From: Laccaria trichodermophora
Lineage: Eukaryota > Basidiomycota > Agaricomycetes > Agaricales > Hydnangiaceae
Reading direction: 5' to 3'
Length of the DNA stretch: 64,000 nucleotides
NCBI GenBank assembly: GCA_018417955.1
Contig: JACTVC010000003.1
Coordinates: 2,232,001 to 2,296,000 of the forward strand
Shown here: positions 47,760 through 59,480 of the stretch, piece by piece
How the letters are laid out: every line of letters starts with the position of its first letter
Numbering within the stretch: position 1 is the stretch's first letter
Position numbers and translations under genes: made by a program
The notes under the pieces: model-generated
Told to the model about the DNA's origin: nothing
What the model saw: only the letters and a program-made list of their open reading frames with translations
Database searches by the model: none

Positions 47760-48860
47760 CAGTCACAAAAGAAATTAAGGCCCAAGTCTTCAAACCCCCC
47801 TCCCTTTACCCCCCAAATCCGGTATGTTCTTCCCACCCTCCTATGTTTTTCTTAGAAGGAACCACTGGCTATTGGCAGCTGGCACCTCCAAACGTCCTTC
47901 ACAAATGACAGTGACAACCTTCCGTGGTTCTCCACATTCATCAAACTCGTCAAATGGCCTGGCACCATGCCAACTATGCACCTGACATTGATTACATCGC
48001 CTGCAGGGTGTTGCGCCCAGGAAACCTCTGTAAATGCCACACACATCATGACGTGTGCAAGGCTGAGCAGCAGTATACACAGCTCATCAAGACTCTCTGG
48101 TAGTGTTGCAGACCATTTGAATGTTTTTATTAGAGAAGGTCACAAAAAAATTTAAGGCCTCTGGCAGATGCCTCCCCCCCTAACCCTATATCCAGGATCC
48201 ATGTTCTGCCACCCCCTTGGTCTGCACTGAATTAAAGGCAAGTCAGGAATCCTCGCCCTATTTGTTTTTTTATACAACGACTCTGTAATCACGCTTGTCA
48301 TGAACCTGTAAGAGCAACCACTAAAGGGAAAGAAAAAGCCTCAGTCACCCTGTTGTCAGTGTCTACATCTGGCACAGCTGATACAGATGACTTGGCGAAT
48401 GAAGACCAAATCATGGCAGATGTGGATGATGCCTGAATTTAAAGTACATAATATCTTTATTGGAGGAAGGACTTGTTTGATTTCAGAATACATACTAAAT
48501 AATTTGAGCAGATAAAGAATTTTATTACATACTATAGGACATGTAAATTGATAGTAACTTCGCTGTATTATGGAGTCTGGACTCGATCTCTTCACCAATA
48601 TGGACATCATTCAGTGCAAGCAATGACAAGAATATATAGTGTAAAGTTATCTACATAGTCTGCACAAAGAAATTGCGGATGAAAAACAGTCCGAAAACTT
48701 ATTAACCAATGAAATGACGGAGATGGTTTTTAAGTACAAGGAGGTCCATGGGACAAGTTACATTGTCCAAAATCGGATACAAGTTTAAAAAAGTCCTTCA
48801 CCTTGGTGTTATCCCACATATTGATGACCATTAAATATTCTTCATGCTTGTATAAATTAA
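47760..48860. other. Gene-poor stretch with possible coding debris
   Basis: About 48320-48434 (+) could be the end of a lost coding exon: KEKASVTLLSVSTS then DDLANEDQIMADVDDA and a stop. About 47845-48050 has cysteine-rich open frames on the minus strand. Neither is recognised. Confidence 0.3.
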
Positions 48861-48935
48861 CGTTCGATTGAAATGGACCGTAGCAGGCCATGCGGCTTGC
48901 CGCGCTGCGTTATGGGAGAAGGACGCGACGCGCCA

Positions 48936-48959
48936 GGTCACGTGGTCACGTGCACCTTC
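48936..48959. promoter_or_regulatory. Paired CACGTG boxes
   Basis: gtcacgtggtcacgtgcac contains two E-box hexamers eight bases apart in a GC-rich island just past the 3' end of PAT1. It could be part of a promoter, but no gene start is visible next to it. Confidence 0.25.
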
Positions 48960-49096
48960 CCCTTTCGGTTGCGATCCGGGAGATCCCGTTAAATCGGCCC
49001 AGCACACTTCCCCACTTCGATTCGATTCGCTTCGCGGCAACACTACTTGGCCCACAACCGTTCCACTCTATGTATCCATTTGAGAGAGGAAGCAAG

Positions 49097-52000
49097 TTAC
49101 ATAACAATCTGAGAACTATCTAGGCCAAGTGCATGTAGGAACAAATTTACATTCGCCAACTTTGTCTGCCGTTCGTTCTCGTCGGCAACCCAGCCCTTAT
49201 TCACACTAAGAACGTTATCAAGGACTTTTTCGCGTAGAACGGTAACCAAAACCTGGTGTTGCTCGACAGCGGCGTGCAGAGCCAGTGCGGCAAGGAATTG
49301 CCAAACAGGTTGGTCAGCAATGTCTGTTGGATTTGGAAGATCGGGATGCCCAGAAATACTAGTTTGTGCGATGCGTGTTGATGGGAAGAGCAGCAAAAGA
49401 TGAGGTGCAAGGAGTTGGAATAGATGATCAAACATAAGTTTCCTTCGAGATAATGTGTTCGTCAACAACACTACTGTCAGTCACAGATATGGACATACCA
49501 TTGTTGGCTCTCCTCAGTGGATGGAATCTCGGACATATCAGGAGCGGTGGCAGCCATCTGTTTTATCACCTCCACGCGACTCAGAAACAGCGTCAACAGA
49601 GCTAATCCAGGCTGGTGAATCACCTTAGCACTACGGTCAAAAACATTGGTAAGAGGCGCACCCTTGTCTGTGCAACCGCAGCAATGTCGCTACGATCGAG
49701 AAGCAAGCCAAGCAGACCAGTTGCAAGGCGCAAATTCGCGACTGACACTACTGGAAGAATGCTTTGCATGACACTGCCCAAAAATGCCTGTGTCTGTCGC
49801 TCAGCATCGACGCGTTCGGTAGAGTCCACGAGAGAATCCAGTACGGGAGCCTGATTGACAACATCCAGTTGATGGAAACAAGCGACCAGAAGAGTCAACA
49901 ATGTAAGCATCCGCGCACTGCTCAAATGGCGAGTGAGCCGCGGCAGAATCTTTTTCCCTTTTGTGGGATACAACAGAGAAATGAAGGGGTGGGGATCGCT
50001 TGATGGGTGTATTGAGACGAAAGGCAGGTAATGCTCAAAACAAGCTGACACACCTCGTTTCCAAAGGAATCATCACTCTTAGCTCCTCCCACACCTGATC
50101 GACAAGACCGTCATATTCTGTTTTCCTGAAAAAATGCTCACTACCATATGGCAATTAATCCAGGAGATGTGCAACACACCATTGAAGGAACACTTCTTCG
50201 TCTTCCTCTGGAAGCGGTTGATCCCTCCTTAATTGCTCAACACTCAAAATCAAATCATAAAGCTTTTCGAGGATGGTCAAAACCTGTCTTTGAGACAGAG
50301 GGTCTTGTCGAACTAAGTTGTGCGTCTGCAAATTCAACAGTGTGAGAAGATAATGACATTGTTTCACAACAACTTACATCCGCAGCGTTGCCCAGAGCCT
50401 CACGACCAAGTTTGGCTGCCTCTTTGGCTGCCCCCTCATGGTAAACAGAAACTTTTGATATATGAACGTGGGCAGGCGACGAGGTTGGCGACGGGCTTGC
50501 ATTGCCAGCATCAACTTGAAGAAGCTGGCGAGGCGCAGCTTTGTAACTGCGTCCCGAGGTCTTGCCAAGAGCACCTTGCAAACTGTGGATGGCTAATACG
50601 TTCTAAATGAATGACTCGCAACGCCAAAACCATAACGAACATACAATACAATCCCTTTTCCTCTTCCCTTTTTCTCGCATTGCTGACAATACGTTCAACC
50701 TGTTGCTCCATTCGTTGCATTGCGCTTGGTCTCCTGTTGCCGCCCTTTTGTGCCAGTCCCAAACCGACTCCGCCGCCCGAACCAAACTTGATAACCCGTT
50801 CATCCTGTGATTGCAAGCCCAGTCTAGAACGCAAGATTGCGCCATAGACTTGGGCATAAAAATCGTCGGCATACGGATCTTGAGTGACGAGTTGAGAGAC
50901 CTGGATTCTCGTAATGAAGTCCTTGTCGGACTGGGTCATAAGATCGTTATATCGCGCCTAAAGGAAATTCATGAAATTGAAGACAGAAACCAGAGTAAAT
51001 CCACTTTCCATGTGCGCTATTTTTGCTGCTTTTTTTCTTCGCTTCTCTTCCATCTTCTCCGCCTCGACAATTTTGCGCATCGCCTCGGCCCGCAAAGCCT
51101 CTTGGTCTGCCTGAGAGACAGCCTGAAAATCTCCAGAGAATTCGGCTTGGGCCATCTCCGAAAGGAGGCGTTGCTGAAGTTGGACCTTGTTAGCATGATG
51201 CTGCACACTTTCTTGCAAAATCTGATGATTTCCGATGGCTGGTGAACGTGAACGTTGGCGACGTTGCTGTTGATGAAAAGCTTGAGCGGCTTGAATCTCA
51301 GCCAACGATAAATTGGAAGCTTGTCGATGAAGGTTGTTTTGATTTCCATTCTGGGTTTGCTGCAAGGTCATCTGGGCAATCATACGCCGCTCAAGCTCCT
51401 CAAGTCGCAGCTGCTCTTGAAGGTCTTGTAAGCGTTGCTGCTGCTGCTGTTCTTGTTGGTGTTGCAACAATAGAATTTGTCGGGGATGTTCCAGAAACCT
51501 GGGAGACTGGGACACGGGCATCACGCGTGGGGGGGGAGTTCGCTCCTGCTGGTGTTGAAGAAGGCGTTGGAGCTGCTGCTCCTGAAAAAGACGTTTCTGG
51601 CGCTCTTGTTCCTGCAAAAGCCGCATGTGCTGTTCCTCCTCTAGTAGTTTTCGCTGTTGAAGCATCAAGAGCTCTCGTTGGCGGGATTCTTGCACAGCGG
51701 CGAGCATTTCTGCTTCTATCTCCTGTAAGGTACGAGCCCTTTGCTGATTGTGACCAACGCCATGTCCGATGGGGTGTTGCTGGCTTACTACAGGAGATGT
51801 ACCAGCGCCGAAAGGTGAAAATCTAGGAGGGGAGGGGGCTGGTGAATTCCGCTGATGCTCTGAGATGCGGTTGGCGCCGTTAGCTCGCGGAAGAACAGAG
51901 AACGGAGACTTGTCGTCCCATATCGCTTCAAGAGAATGAGAGGTGGAGCGGGCTGCAAGAAACGAGTCAATAGCTGCTCGGCTAAGGTTGATGAGAAGCT

Positions 52001-52386
52001 GATCGTACGAAGTTGAGTTGGTGGAGGGGATTGAGTTACTTCGTTCCGTGATAGCTGCCCCTTTATCGATGTAGAAGGAGGAATTGATTTTGATAGGAAA
52101 TCGTCTTCAGGCAATGCTGAGGCAAAGAAGTCGAAGTCTTTGCCTGAGGCAGAAAATGAAGACTAAGGATTGTAACTCCAGAAGGATACTCACCGATAGA
52201 ACCCACAGCGCCAAAAGTTTCGTCATTTAGATCATCGCCTCCCTCCTGGAGAGCATCACCCAAACCATCGTAACTCTCCTCTCCCCAAGTGTAGACTGCG
52301 ACACCGTCGGGTTCGCGTAGCGGACCATGACCAAAACGTAGTTTTTCGTGCTCTAAATCGTGCTGGGGTAAACCGAAGAATGACAT
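49097..52386 (-). CDS. PAT1: PAT1, mRNA decapping activator / deadenylation-dependent decay factor
   Basis: Pat1 links deadenylated mRNA, the Lsm1-7 ring and Dcp2 in P-bodies. The start (MSFFGL), the DALQEGGDDLNDETFG motif, a Gln-rich middle (about 51390-51720), TQSDKDFITRIQVSQLVTQD, and the C-terminal fold (HPFISLLYPTKGKKILPRL; ALLTLFLSRVEVIKQ) identify it. Exons: 52386-52194, 52143-52040, 51998-51009, 50957-50645, 50592-50378, 50325-50180, 50125-50054, 49998-49499, 49442-49097, about 970 codons. Seven of the eight introns are GT-AG (41-56 nt). The intron 51008-50958 begins GAAAGT instead of GTAAGT, yet it is the only junction that joins AKIAHM to ARYNDLM in frame. In exon 8 one base is missing at 49625-49626 (TTT to TT on the plus strand), breaking the frame before VIHQPGLALL. 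It is either lightly mutated or contains assembly errors. Confidence 0.93.
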
Positions 52387-52685
52387 AAGGGCATGAGAGA
52401 GAGAAGAGAGAAATTCAAGATTTGAAGAGATTGAGGCTCGAGTTGGAGAGCGAGCTTGCGAGCTCGAAACAACTCAAGCAGGGGCTTTGTAAGCGCGATG
52501 CGGTGATGCCCGCTTCACCACGTTCCGTGGTGTTGACAGCCTTCTGAGGTCTGTGCGCTCCGAGGATAAAGTCCTCGTGAAGCAATAAAAAATTCCTGCC
52601 TTCTTCGCTTTCATTCCCATTTCCCCCGCGAACTTTAGCCTTCGCAGAATTTTTTCGATTTCATTTTAATCCATTGAAACTCAAA
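52387..52685. promoter_or_regulatory. Compressed divergent region between PAT1 and a retroelement
   Basis: 299 bp separate the two ATGs. Three small inverted repeats are visible: GAGCTtgcgAGCTC near 52455, CACCACGttcCGTGGTG near 52518, and GAGGAtaaagTCCTC near 52560. The left end of the retroelement must lie here but cannot be fixed by eye. Confidence 0.5.
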
Positions 52686-53957
52686 ATGACTGATCTTGAC
52701 ACTTCACGTCCCCCTGCTGGTGCCGCTAATAAAGAAGTGCCTTCTGACATGTCCAGCGTCGTAATCGATCCAGTTACTGCCGACAACCCCACCGTTGAAA
52801 CTCGTGTTACATCAGAGGAAGACCCAAATCGCCCAAAAACTCCTCTCTCTGCGCTGGCTGTTCCCAAGATGACCCAGATATATGCGGCTCTACAAGCTAT
52901 TTCACCTGCTTCACAAAAACTCGTCCGTGACACACTCACTAACACATTGAAAGATAATCCCCTTCCTGATGTCATCTCGGCTCCCAAACTTCTTTTTTCT
53001 GTTACTAATGAGACCACCTCGACGTCCTCTTCTTCCAATACAGGCTACGGCATTCATCCTTTTATTATCTCTCTTGCCGAGAACGGTTCTCATATCCCTC
53101 TATCACTTTTCACCACTTCCGCAACAAACACTTTACATACAAGCGAGGCTTCTATCCCGCAGAAAACGGTCATCAATAGGCTCACTAGTTTGAAGCGTCA
53201 CATCATCGACATCAAGTTCTTCCAGGGTGAAGACTCCATGGACATCGGCGATTGGCACGAAGCATGGACTCGATATCACCGTTTCGTCGAGACCCACGGC
53301 GACAAGGATTCGGCCATTCGGTGGAAGAAGCACCATGAATTTTTAGCCGAACAGGACAACCTCAAACGCAACTTTCCCGCCATTCTCAAATTTGACATTG
53401 AAATTCGTACGAAATATAATCTAACGCCAAGCCCTCACGACGAGGATTCTTACAGGCGCCGCTTCGAAGCCATTAAGCTTGAGGTGCTACAGGCGGAAAT
53501 TCTGGCAGCGAGGTCCGTCTCAGACGCCGAATCGGTTCATAACGTCGCTTCGTCTTCTTCCTCTTGGAAAGGCAAGTCGCGTTATACGCCTTATCATCAT
53601 CGCGACGCAGAGTCTTCATCTCGTCAGTCTGGAAGTCGTACTGAGAATGTTGCCACAAACTCTAGCAACAGTTCTTTTCGGTCCTCTGGCGCTTCCTCCG
53701 CCAATACCCCCATCTGCCTTATCTGTCAACGAGATCATCGTTTCGCGACATGCCAAGAGTCGATCACGCAGGTTGGTAAACAGACGACTGCGAAATATGA
53801 CAACCGAAAGCTCGTGCGTCGAAGTGACGGAGCTATCATTTGTATTGCCTTCAATCTCAACAGGCTCTCTATCTGTTCCAAGTCCCACTTGGATCATCAC
53901 ATCTGCTCTTTCTGCGGCGCTTCCGATCATGGAGCCTGCTCTCGCAAATGCATCTGA
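52686..53957 (+). CDS. gag: Gag-like protein of the DIRS-type element
   Basis: 423 codons from ATG 52686 (tcaaaATGac). Residues about 1-110 are Ser/Thr/Pro-rich. The middle (about 155-270) is a predicted helical retroelement-Gag-like domain (DIKFFQGEDSMDIGDWHEAW, WTRYHRFVETHG). The C-terminus is Ser-rich, with Cys/His clusters (CLICQRDHRFATC and CSFCGASDHGACSRKC) that would bind zinc and nucleic acid. It overlaps the RT ORF by 29 bp in another frame. The frame is intact. Confidence 0.8.
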   Translation: MTDLDTSRPPAGAANKEVPSDMSSVVIDPVTADNPTVETRVTSEEDPNRPKTPLSALAVPKMTQIYAALQAISPASQKLVRDTLTNTLKDNPLPDVISAPKLLFSVTNETTSTSSSSNTGYGIHPFIISLAENGSHIPLSLFTTSATNTLHTSEASIPQKTVINRLTSLKRHIIDIKFFQGEDSMDIGDWHEAWTRYHRFVETHGDKDSAIRWKKHHEFLAEQDNLKRNFPAILKFDIEIRTKYNLTPSPHDEDSYRRRFEAIKLEVLQAEILAARSVSDAESVHNVASSSSSWKGKSRYTPYHHRDAESSSRQSGSRTENVATNSSNSSFRSSGASSANTPICLICQRDHRFATCQESITQVGKQTTAKYDNRKLVRRSDGAIICIAFNLNRLSICSKSHLDHHICSFCGASDHGACSRKCI

Positions 53958-55934
53958 ACTAGACTCTACAGCTTCATCATCTCATCTTTCCGCTCATTTG
54001 CTCTCCCTACTGCTTTATGATCTGCTTGATCATCTTACATTCTGTCCAGACCTGATAATCAATGATCGCTTGCCATACTCTGATAACCTTCGTCTCGAAG
54101 CATCTCCTCACGACTCTGACTCTGATTACTCAAAAATCATAACCCCTTATAGCGCGATCGCTTTTCATGCTTACTTATCTAAAGCGCAAATTCTCAATTG
54201 GTATCCTGAACTTTGCTTCAAATTATCTCACAGCTTTCCACTCAGAAATATTGCCGATCTCGACGTCTCTTTTACTCTCGCATCTGCTACGCCTCACGAT
54301 CACATTATCCAAGAATACATTGCTGATGAACTCAAACTCGGACGCCTCTCAGGTCCGTTTACTCAAAAAGAATTAGAAGCCAAAATCGGTCTGTTTCGTT
54401 CATCACCAATCCAAGTCGTCGTTAAGCCTGGCGAAGCCGGTGGGCCTGACAAATTTCGGTGCTGTCGCAATCTCTCGTATCGGGGAAACTTGGGGTTTTC
54501 AGTCAACGATGACATAAACTCGGAGGAGTACCCAACGCGTTGGGGAACGGCATCTGAATGCGCTAAAATTGTAAGTTCTACATCATACATATCAATTTCT
54601 CTATTCTTTTATGTCACTCGCACATACATATCTTCTCTCTCATTTGAGCCTCGTTCGGATGTCCTTCGCGGCGGAGTTCACAACTCTTAGCTGCTTGAAG
54701 GACACGAATGACTTAGGGCCAAGTTTCTTTCACGTTTTTTGATTATCTGGTAGTCATGGCTTATACGTCGATCGTGTAGGTCTCTACAGCACCTCCAGGA
54801 ACACAGGCGTGCACCCTTGATGTAGAAGGGGCGTACTGCACGGTTCCAGTCAGCCCTGCTTCCAAACGTTACTTGATCGTTGAATTCAAGGGTTTGTTTT
54901 ACATTGATCACAATGTACCATTCGGCCTCGCCTCTGCTTCAGGTTTACAAGGAGAGGTCGCAGATGCGACGGTTGACATCTGGCATAGTCTCCGCGTTGG
55001 GCCTGTTATCAAATGGGTTGATGATTTCAATGCTTTTCGTTACGCGAACAAGGCTGGCCTATTTTCTGGAACTTCTGATGGCACTGTCTATCGTTATGAC
55101 TACGATCTTGATTACATCAAAGCCATGATTGCCCCACTCGGGATTCCATGGCATACAACAAAGGGTTCTCCATTTGGAGATATTTTTTCTTATGTTGGTT
55201 TTGAATGGAATCTTGTCGCGAAGACTGTCTATCTCACTAAAATCAAACGCGAAAAGCATCTCGCTAAAGTTCTCTTCGTTTTGCAGGATTCCCCTTTATC
55301 ACGCCAATTCCTCAAAAAAGACATACAATCTCTGCACGGCTCGTTATCACACATCACCTTTGTCTATTCGCGTGGCAGAGCATATCTCAACAATATCATT
55401 TGGTGGCTCACGACCTTCACCAGCGACTTCGCTCCAAGATTTCCTCCTCCTTCCGTTATTTCAGACCTTAAATGGTGGTCAATTCAACTTTCCAAGCCGT
55501 CTATCATTCGCTTTCTCGCTCCGCGTCCCCCTACCTCTGATCTCAACATTTGGGTCGACGCCTCAACAGACTGGGGAATCGGTTTGCTAATCAACGATTT
55601 GTGGGATGCGTGGAAGACCTTTCCAGCATGGAAGGCTCCCGGACGAGACATCGGATGGCTCGAAGCGGTAGCTGTTGAGCTCATTGTCACGCTTCTCAAT
55701 GAGATGAATTTTTCTCACCTTGATGTTCTGATTCGTAGCGACAATGAAGGAGTCATTGGTGCCTTCCGGAAAGGATGGTCAAGGAATCAAGAATCCAACT
55801 CATGCATTCGGCGTGTAGAAGCCATCCTCGAGCAACATCCTATATCTTGTGGCATCCTTCCACCTCTCGAGCATCGAGTGACTGTTCCCTATTCTATACC
55901 ATCCTCAATCGCCGAATACTTTTATCATGCCTGA
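53929..55934 (+). CDS. Reverse transcriptase-RNase H of the DIRS-type element
   Basis: Starts at ATG 53929 inside the end of gag. Exon 1 is 53929-54570. An intron 54571-54779 (GTAAGT...TGTAG, 209 nt) joins SECAKI to VSTAPPGTQACTLDVE in frame, and exon 2 runs to TGA 55932. RT hallmarks are PIQVVVKPGEAGGPDKFR, NVPFGLASASGLQGEV and the catalytic WVDDF. RNase H follows: IWVDASTDWGIG, LEAVAVELIV and RSDNEGVIGAF supply the acidic residues. No premature stops, so possibly functional. The long intron differs from the 50-nt introns of host genes. Confidence 0.88.
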
Positions 55935-57219
55935 TCTTCCTACTCTTTCCGACCGTCTCAAAAACGTAGATGTACGTTCAGAATTATCACGATTTTCGTC
56001 CTCCATGGACATTTGCTCTTCATCTTCATCCCAACCGCAAACACGTATACGGATACCTAGGAAACCTCGGAAGGGCAATGAGATAACTCCTTCCATATTC
56101 CGTCCTCACGTCGTTGCAGGTGAAAGACTCCTCAAATGGACCTCACCTCATACACAGATTTTTCGGGAGAATATGTTGAAGGTGCTACCCGAGTCACATT
56201 TTACACGCCTATTCGAAGTCATGGCTTTTTCCCTCGACCAAGCGACTCGAGACGGCTATGCTTCAGGTCTGCTGCGCTTCACACAGTATTGCGACAGTAT
56301 AAACATTTCGGAGGTCGACCGTATGCCAGCTTCCGAGTCATTGATTGCCTCCTTCATCGCTTTTCACGCCAGGAAGGTAGCGTCGAGTACAATTGACAAT
56401 TGGCTCGCAGGCCTTCACTTCTGGCATACTATCAATGGTGCTTTGTGGAATGGAGGTGACATTTTGTCCCGTGCAAAGAAAGGAGCACAAAAACTCGTAC
56501 CTATATCATCCAAACGGGCCAAGCGTCCTCCTGTTACAATCGAGCACCTTTATGCGTTGCGTAACGGTCTGGATCTATCCAATGCGTTTGACGCGGCAGT
56601 CTGGGCTATTGCATGTGTCGCCTTCTGGTGCTGCTGTCGTCTAGGAGAGCTCGTTATTCCGAGCGCGAATTTATTTGACCCTATCAAACATGTCGCCCGT
56701 TCGACCTCGTTAACCTTTCATACACTGTCAAACGGCACGGAATATGGTACCTGTCAGATACCATGGACTAAGACGACACTTCGCAAGGGCGCAACTATTT
56801 CTATTACAGCCCGTGACGACCCTTCGTGTCCTATCAAAGCTCTGAAACATCATCTTGCATGTAATCAATCCATACCATCTCACGCACCGTTGTTTTCATT
56901 CGAAACAGCTGACGGCGGATGGTCTCCCATGACCAAAGGCTGGTTTATGGCACGTTGTAATGAGGTATGGATCGCTGCCGGACTGCCTGATATGCCAGGT
57001 CACGGCTTTCGCATTGGTGGTGCAACGCATCTTCTTCTCATGGGTGTGGCGCCCGATTTGGTTGCAGCACAAGGGCGCTGGAAATCGAGAGCGTTCATGG
57101 AGTATTGGAGGAAAGTCGAGTCGATCTTACCTTTGTTCATGTCCAGTGCGGGTTCCGCGTCTCGAGTTTCTATCATTGAAGAGTCGATGTCGGCATACAG
57201 AAAGAAGTGGAAGTTATAA
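55927..57219 (+). CDS. Tyrosine recombinase of the DIRS-type element
   Basis: 430 codons. The ATG at 55927 overlaps the RT stop (ATGCCTGA, 8-nt overlap), suggesting termination-reinitiation. The protein would integrate the circular cDNA by site-specific strand exchange. Catalytic residues visible: Arg 238 in CCRLGELVIPS, HxxR at 359-362 in HGFRIGGATHLLLMG, Trp in GRWKSRAF where many families have His, and Tyr 393 in FMEYWR. The N-terminal half has a core-binding-like helical region (DQATRDGYASGLLRFTQYC). The frame is intact. Confidence 0.9.
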   Translation: MPDLPTLSDRLKNVDVRSELSRFSSSMDICSSSSSQPQTRIRIPRKPRKGNEITPSIFRPHVVAGERLLKWTSPHTQIFRENMLKVLPESHFTRLFEVMAFSLDQATRDGYASGLLRFTQYCDSINISEVDRMPASESLIASFIAFHARKVASSTIDNWLAGLHFWHTINGALWNGGDILSRAKKGAQKLVPISSKRAKRPPVTIEHLYALRNGLDLSNAFDAAVWAIACVAFWCCCRLGELVIPSANLFDPIKHVARSTSLTFHTLSNGTEYGTCQIPWTKTTLRKGATISITARDDPSCPIKALKHHLACNQSIPSHAPLFSFETADGGWSPMTKGWFMARCNEVWIAAGLPDMPGHGFRIGGATHLLLMGVAPDLVAAQGRWKSRAFMEYWRKVESILPLFMSSAGSASRVSIIEESMSAYRKKWKL

Positions 57220-57699
57220 AATCTCTACTTACCTTGTTCTGTTTACGGAACAAAGGATCAATCTGAGATCATCAATCTATTTCTATCTTATTTCTTCCGC
57301 ACTTACCTTTAAATCAGCTTGCTCTGGTTGGGGTGTCGTGTCTTCGAAGAAACGCGACCGTGGTGAGCTGCGCATGGTGGTATGGTCTTGTTGTCTTCTC
57401 AGACCCTTCACATGGGGCTGGGAAACCAGGATCCACACCGCATCAGCAAAACCTGATTTTCCCACGTAGACAGGCATAGTGCTTCCGCTAATATCATAGT
57501 TTCCCATAGTTACACGCCAAGTTTGGCTAGATGCCCTAGCGCTCCACAGTGCTCCACAGCACTGTGTGGGCGTAAGCTTGTGCTATACAGCACTACAGAG
57601 ACTTGTGCCGTTACTATAGGGTGCTATAGAGGGGCCTCCACTTTCTACCCAGCCCTTATAGGGAGTCAAACTACAAGTATACTAGATTTCAGTAGAAAA

Positions 57700-58735
57700 C
57701 ACATTCCCTATTGTATATGAATAATTTATGACCAAAATACGCCTGGAATAAGAAGAAAGTACAACACTGTCCAGAGATTGATTGACCTACAAAGATTGCA
57801 ACAAGAAAGAATATGAAGTATCTTTTGCAAAACATATTCGTCTTTTGTGATTTTTTTTGCGTTGGAAAGTGGTGTTCAAGCCGATTCCAACGCGTCTATT
57901 TACGTAGTATTTCGTTCAAAACTCAAATGGCTTTGGACCAAATACTGGTGAAGAATCTGTCTAAAAACGGTAAATGTTATCGGAGGTCGCCTTAAACGTC
58001 GAAATATTAGGGGCTCTCAGACCCGTTTTAAAGCTCTAATTTGTGCGTTTCTAACAAGCCCAAAATCGCATGAAACGGAGCAGAACTCATGATGATAATA
58101 TATATTTCAGATGTCTAATACAGGCCAAATAGTTTATGCTACAGTTTGTGAGGTACTCCAAATTTTTCTACGCCGTAAATTGGATTGCATTCGCGTGAAT
58201 GAAGCAATTAAAATAAGCCTACATAGAGGCCAAACGGTGCAATACTCATGAAGTTATAGCTATGAGCTACCCTAGAAAGTGTAAGTGTGAATTGATGGAA
58301 GTCGGTACTGTTGCGGGAAGTCACGTGCCGCGCTCAACTCACATTTTCGAACTTAGACAACTTCAATTGTTACTACTAGTACTACTACCAAAAAACAGGA
58401 AATTTCGGGAAATCATGGAAATAGCCAGGAAATTTCTGGTAGCAACTGCAAATTTCTTGGAAGGCTCGGAAATTGTTCAATAATTTTCCAATATGAACTT
58501 TATATTTGCCTGATTACATGGTGCCATCTACAATTGTGTATGCCCACCTCGAATGCCATGCTTTCTGTGAAAGACAGTGACAGGCGACAAACAACTTCAA
58601 GTTGCAAGACAATTCGTTCAAGTCCGTTGAAACTCCGACATCATGTGATTATGTTGAACTTTGAATTTCCCAACACGGAAATTCATTGTTCTTCCTTCCC
58701 ACCACAATGTTCAACTTCTCCTTGACAAACGGCGT
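57700..58735. other. Interior of the TIR segment, no gene recognised
   Basis: AT-rich sequence with short frames only. Words such as ggaaatttctggtagcaactg suggest local duplication. Confidence 0.4.
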
Positions 58736-59480
58736 CCTCCCTCGTCGAATTACAGCATCCTCCCTCCCTCGTTGACGAACTGCGTCCCTCGATGAACAGT
58801 GTCCTCCCTCGATGAACAGTGTCCTCCCTCGTCCATGAACGGCGTCCTCCCTCCCTTGAAGAACGGCATCCTCCCTCTCTTGAAGAATGGCTTCCTCCCC
58901 CCCTTGAAGAATGGCTCCCTGCCTCCCTTGAAGAACAGCTCGCTCCCGTGAAGAATGGCTTCCTCCCTTAAAGAAAAGATCCCTCCCTCATCGACAAACA
59001 GCTCCCTCGTCAACAAACAACTCCTCCCTCGACGAATGGTTCCCTCTCTCAGCAAACAGCTCCCTCCCTTGACGAAAGGCTCCCTCTTGACAAACCGCCC
59101 CCCTCCCTTGACAAACGGCTCCCCCGATGAACAGTGTCCTCCCTTGATGAACTGCTCCCTCACTCGTCGACGAACGGCATCCTCCCTCCCTTGGTGGACG
59201 GCGTTTCTCCCTCGACGAATGGTGTCCTCCCTCCCTCGTTGATGAACGGCGTCCTCCCTCTCTCGTTGATAAATGGCGTTCCCCCTGCCTTGAAAAACGG
59301 CGTCTTCCCTCGCTTGTCGACAAATGCATCTTCCCTCTGTTGTCGACGAACGGTGTCCTCCCTCCCTTGTCGATGAATGGCGTCCTCCCTCCTTTGAAGA
59401 ACGGCTCCGTCCCTCGACAAACAACCGTCCTCCCTTCCTTGTTGGTGAATGGCATCCTCCCTCTGTTGATGAAAGATGGA
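58735..59480 (-). repeat. Minisatellite of degenerate CCTCCCTCG-TTGACGAACGGCGT units
   Basis: About 27 units of 19-33 bp built from tcctccctc plus gttgacgaacggcg, or variants with gaagaatggctt. All three minus-strand frames are open over much of the tract and spell Gly-Gly-Arg-Thr-Pro-Phe-like repeats. This is a consequence of composition, not evidence for a protein. Confidence 0.85.

Larger units (their letters stand above)
52440..57435 (+). mobile_element. DIRS/Ngaro-like tyrosine-recombinase retroelement (ends approximate)
   Basis: Three overlapping ORFs in the order Gag, RT-RNase H and tyrosine recombinase, with no integrase and no LTR, define a DIRS-order element. No methyltransferase domain is present, which favours the Ngaro side. 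The split direct or inverted terminal repeats expected of the order were not found by eye, so the element may be truncated at one end. Confidence 0.85.

Noticed and set aside
52040..52143. A third lesion (frameshift) in PAT1 exon 2
   Set aside because: A 41-nt GT-AG intron (52039-51999) joins the two frames in phase, so no lesion is needed.
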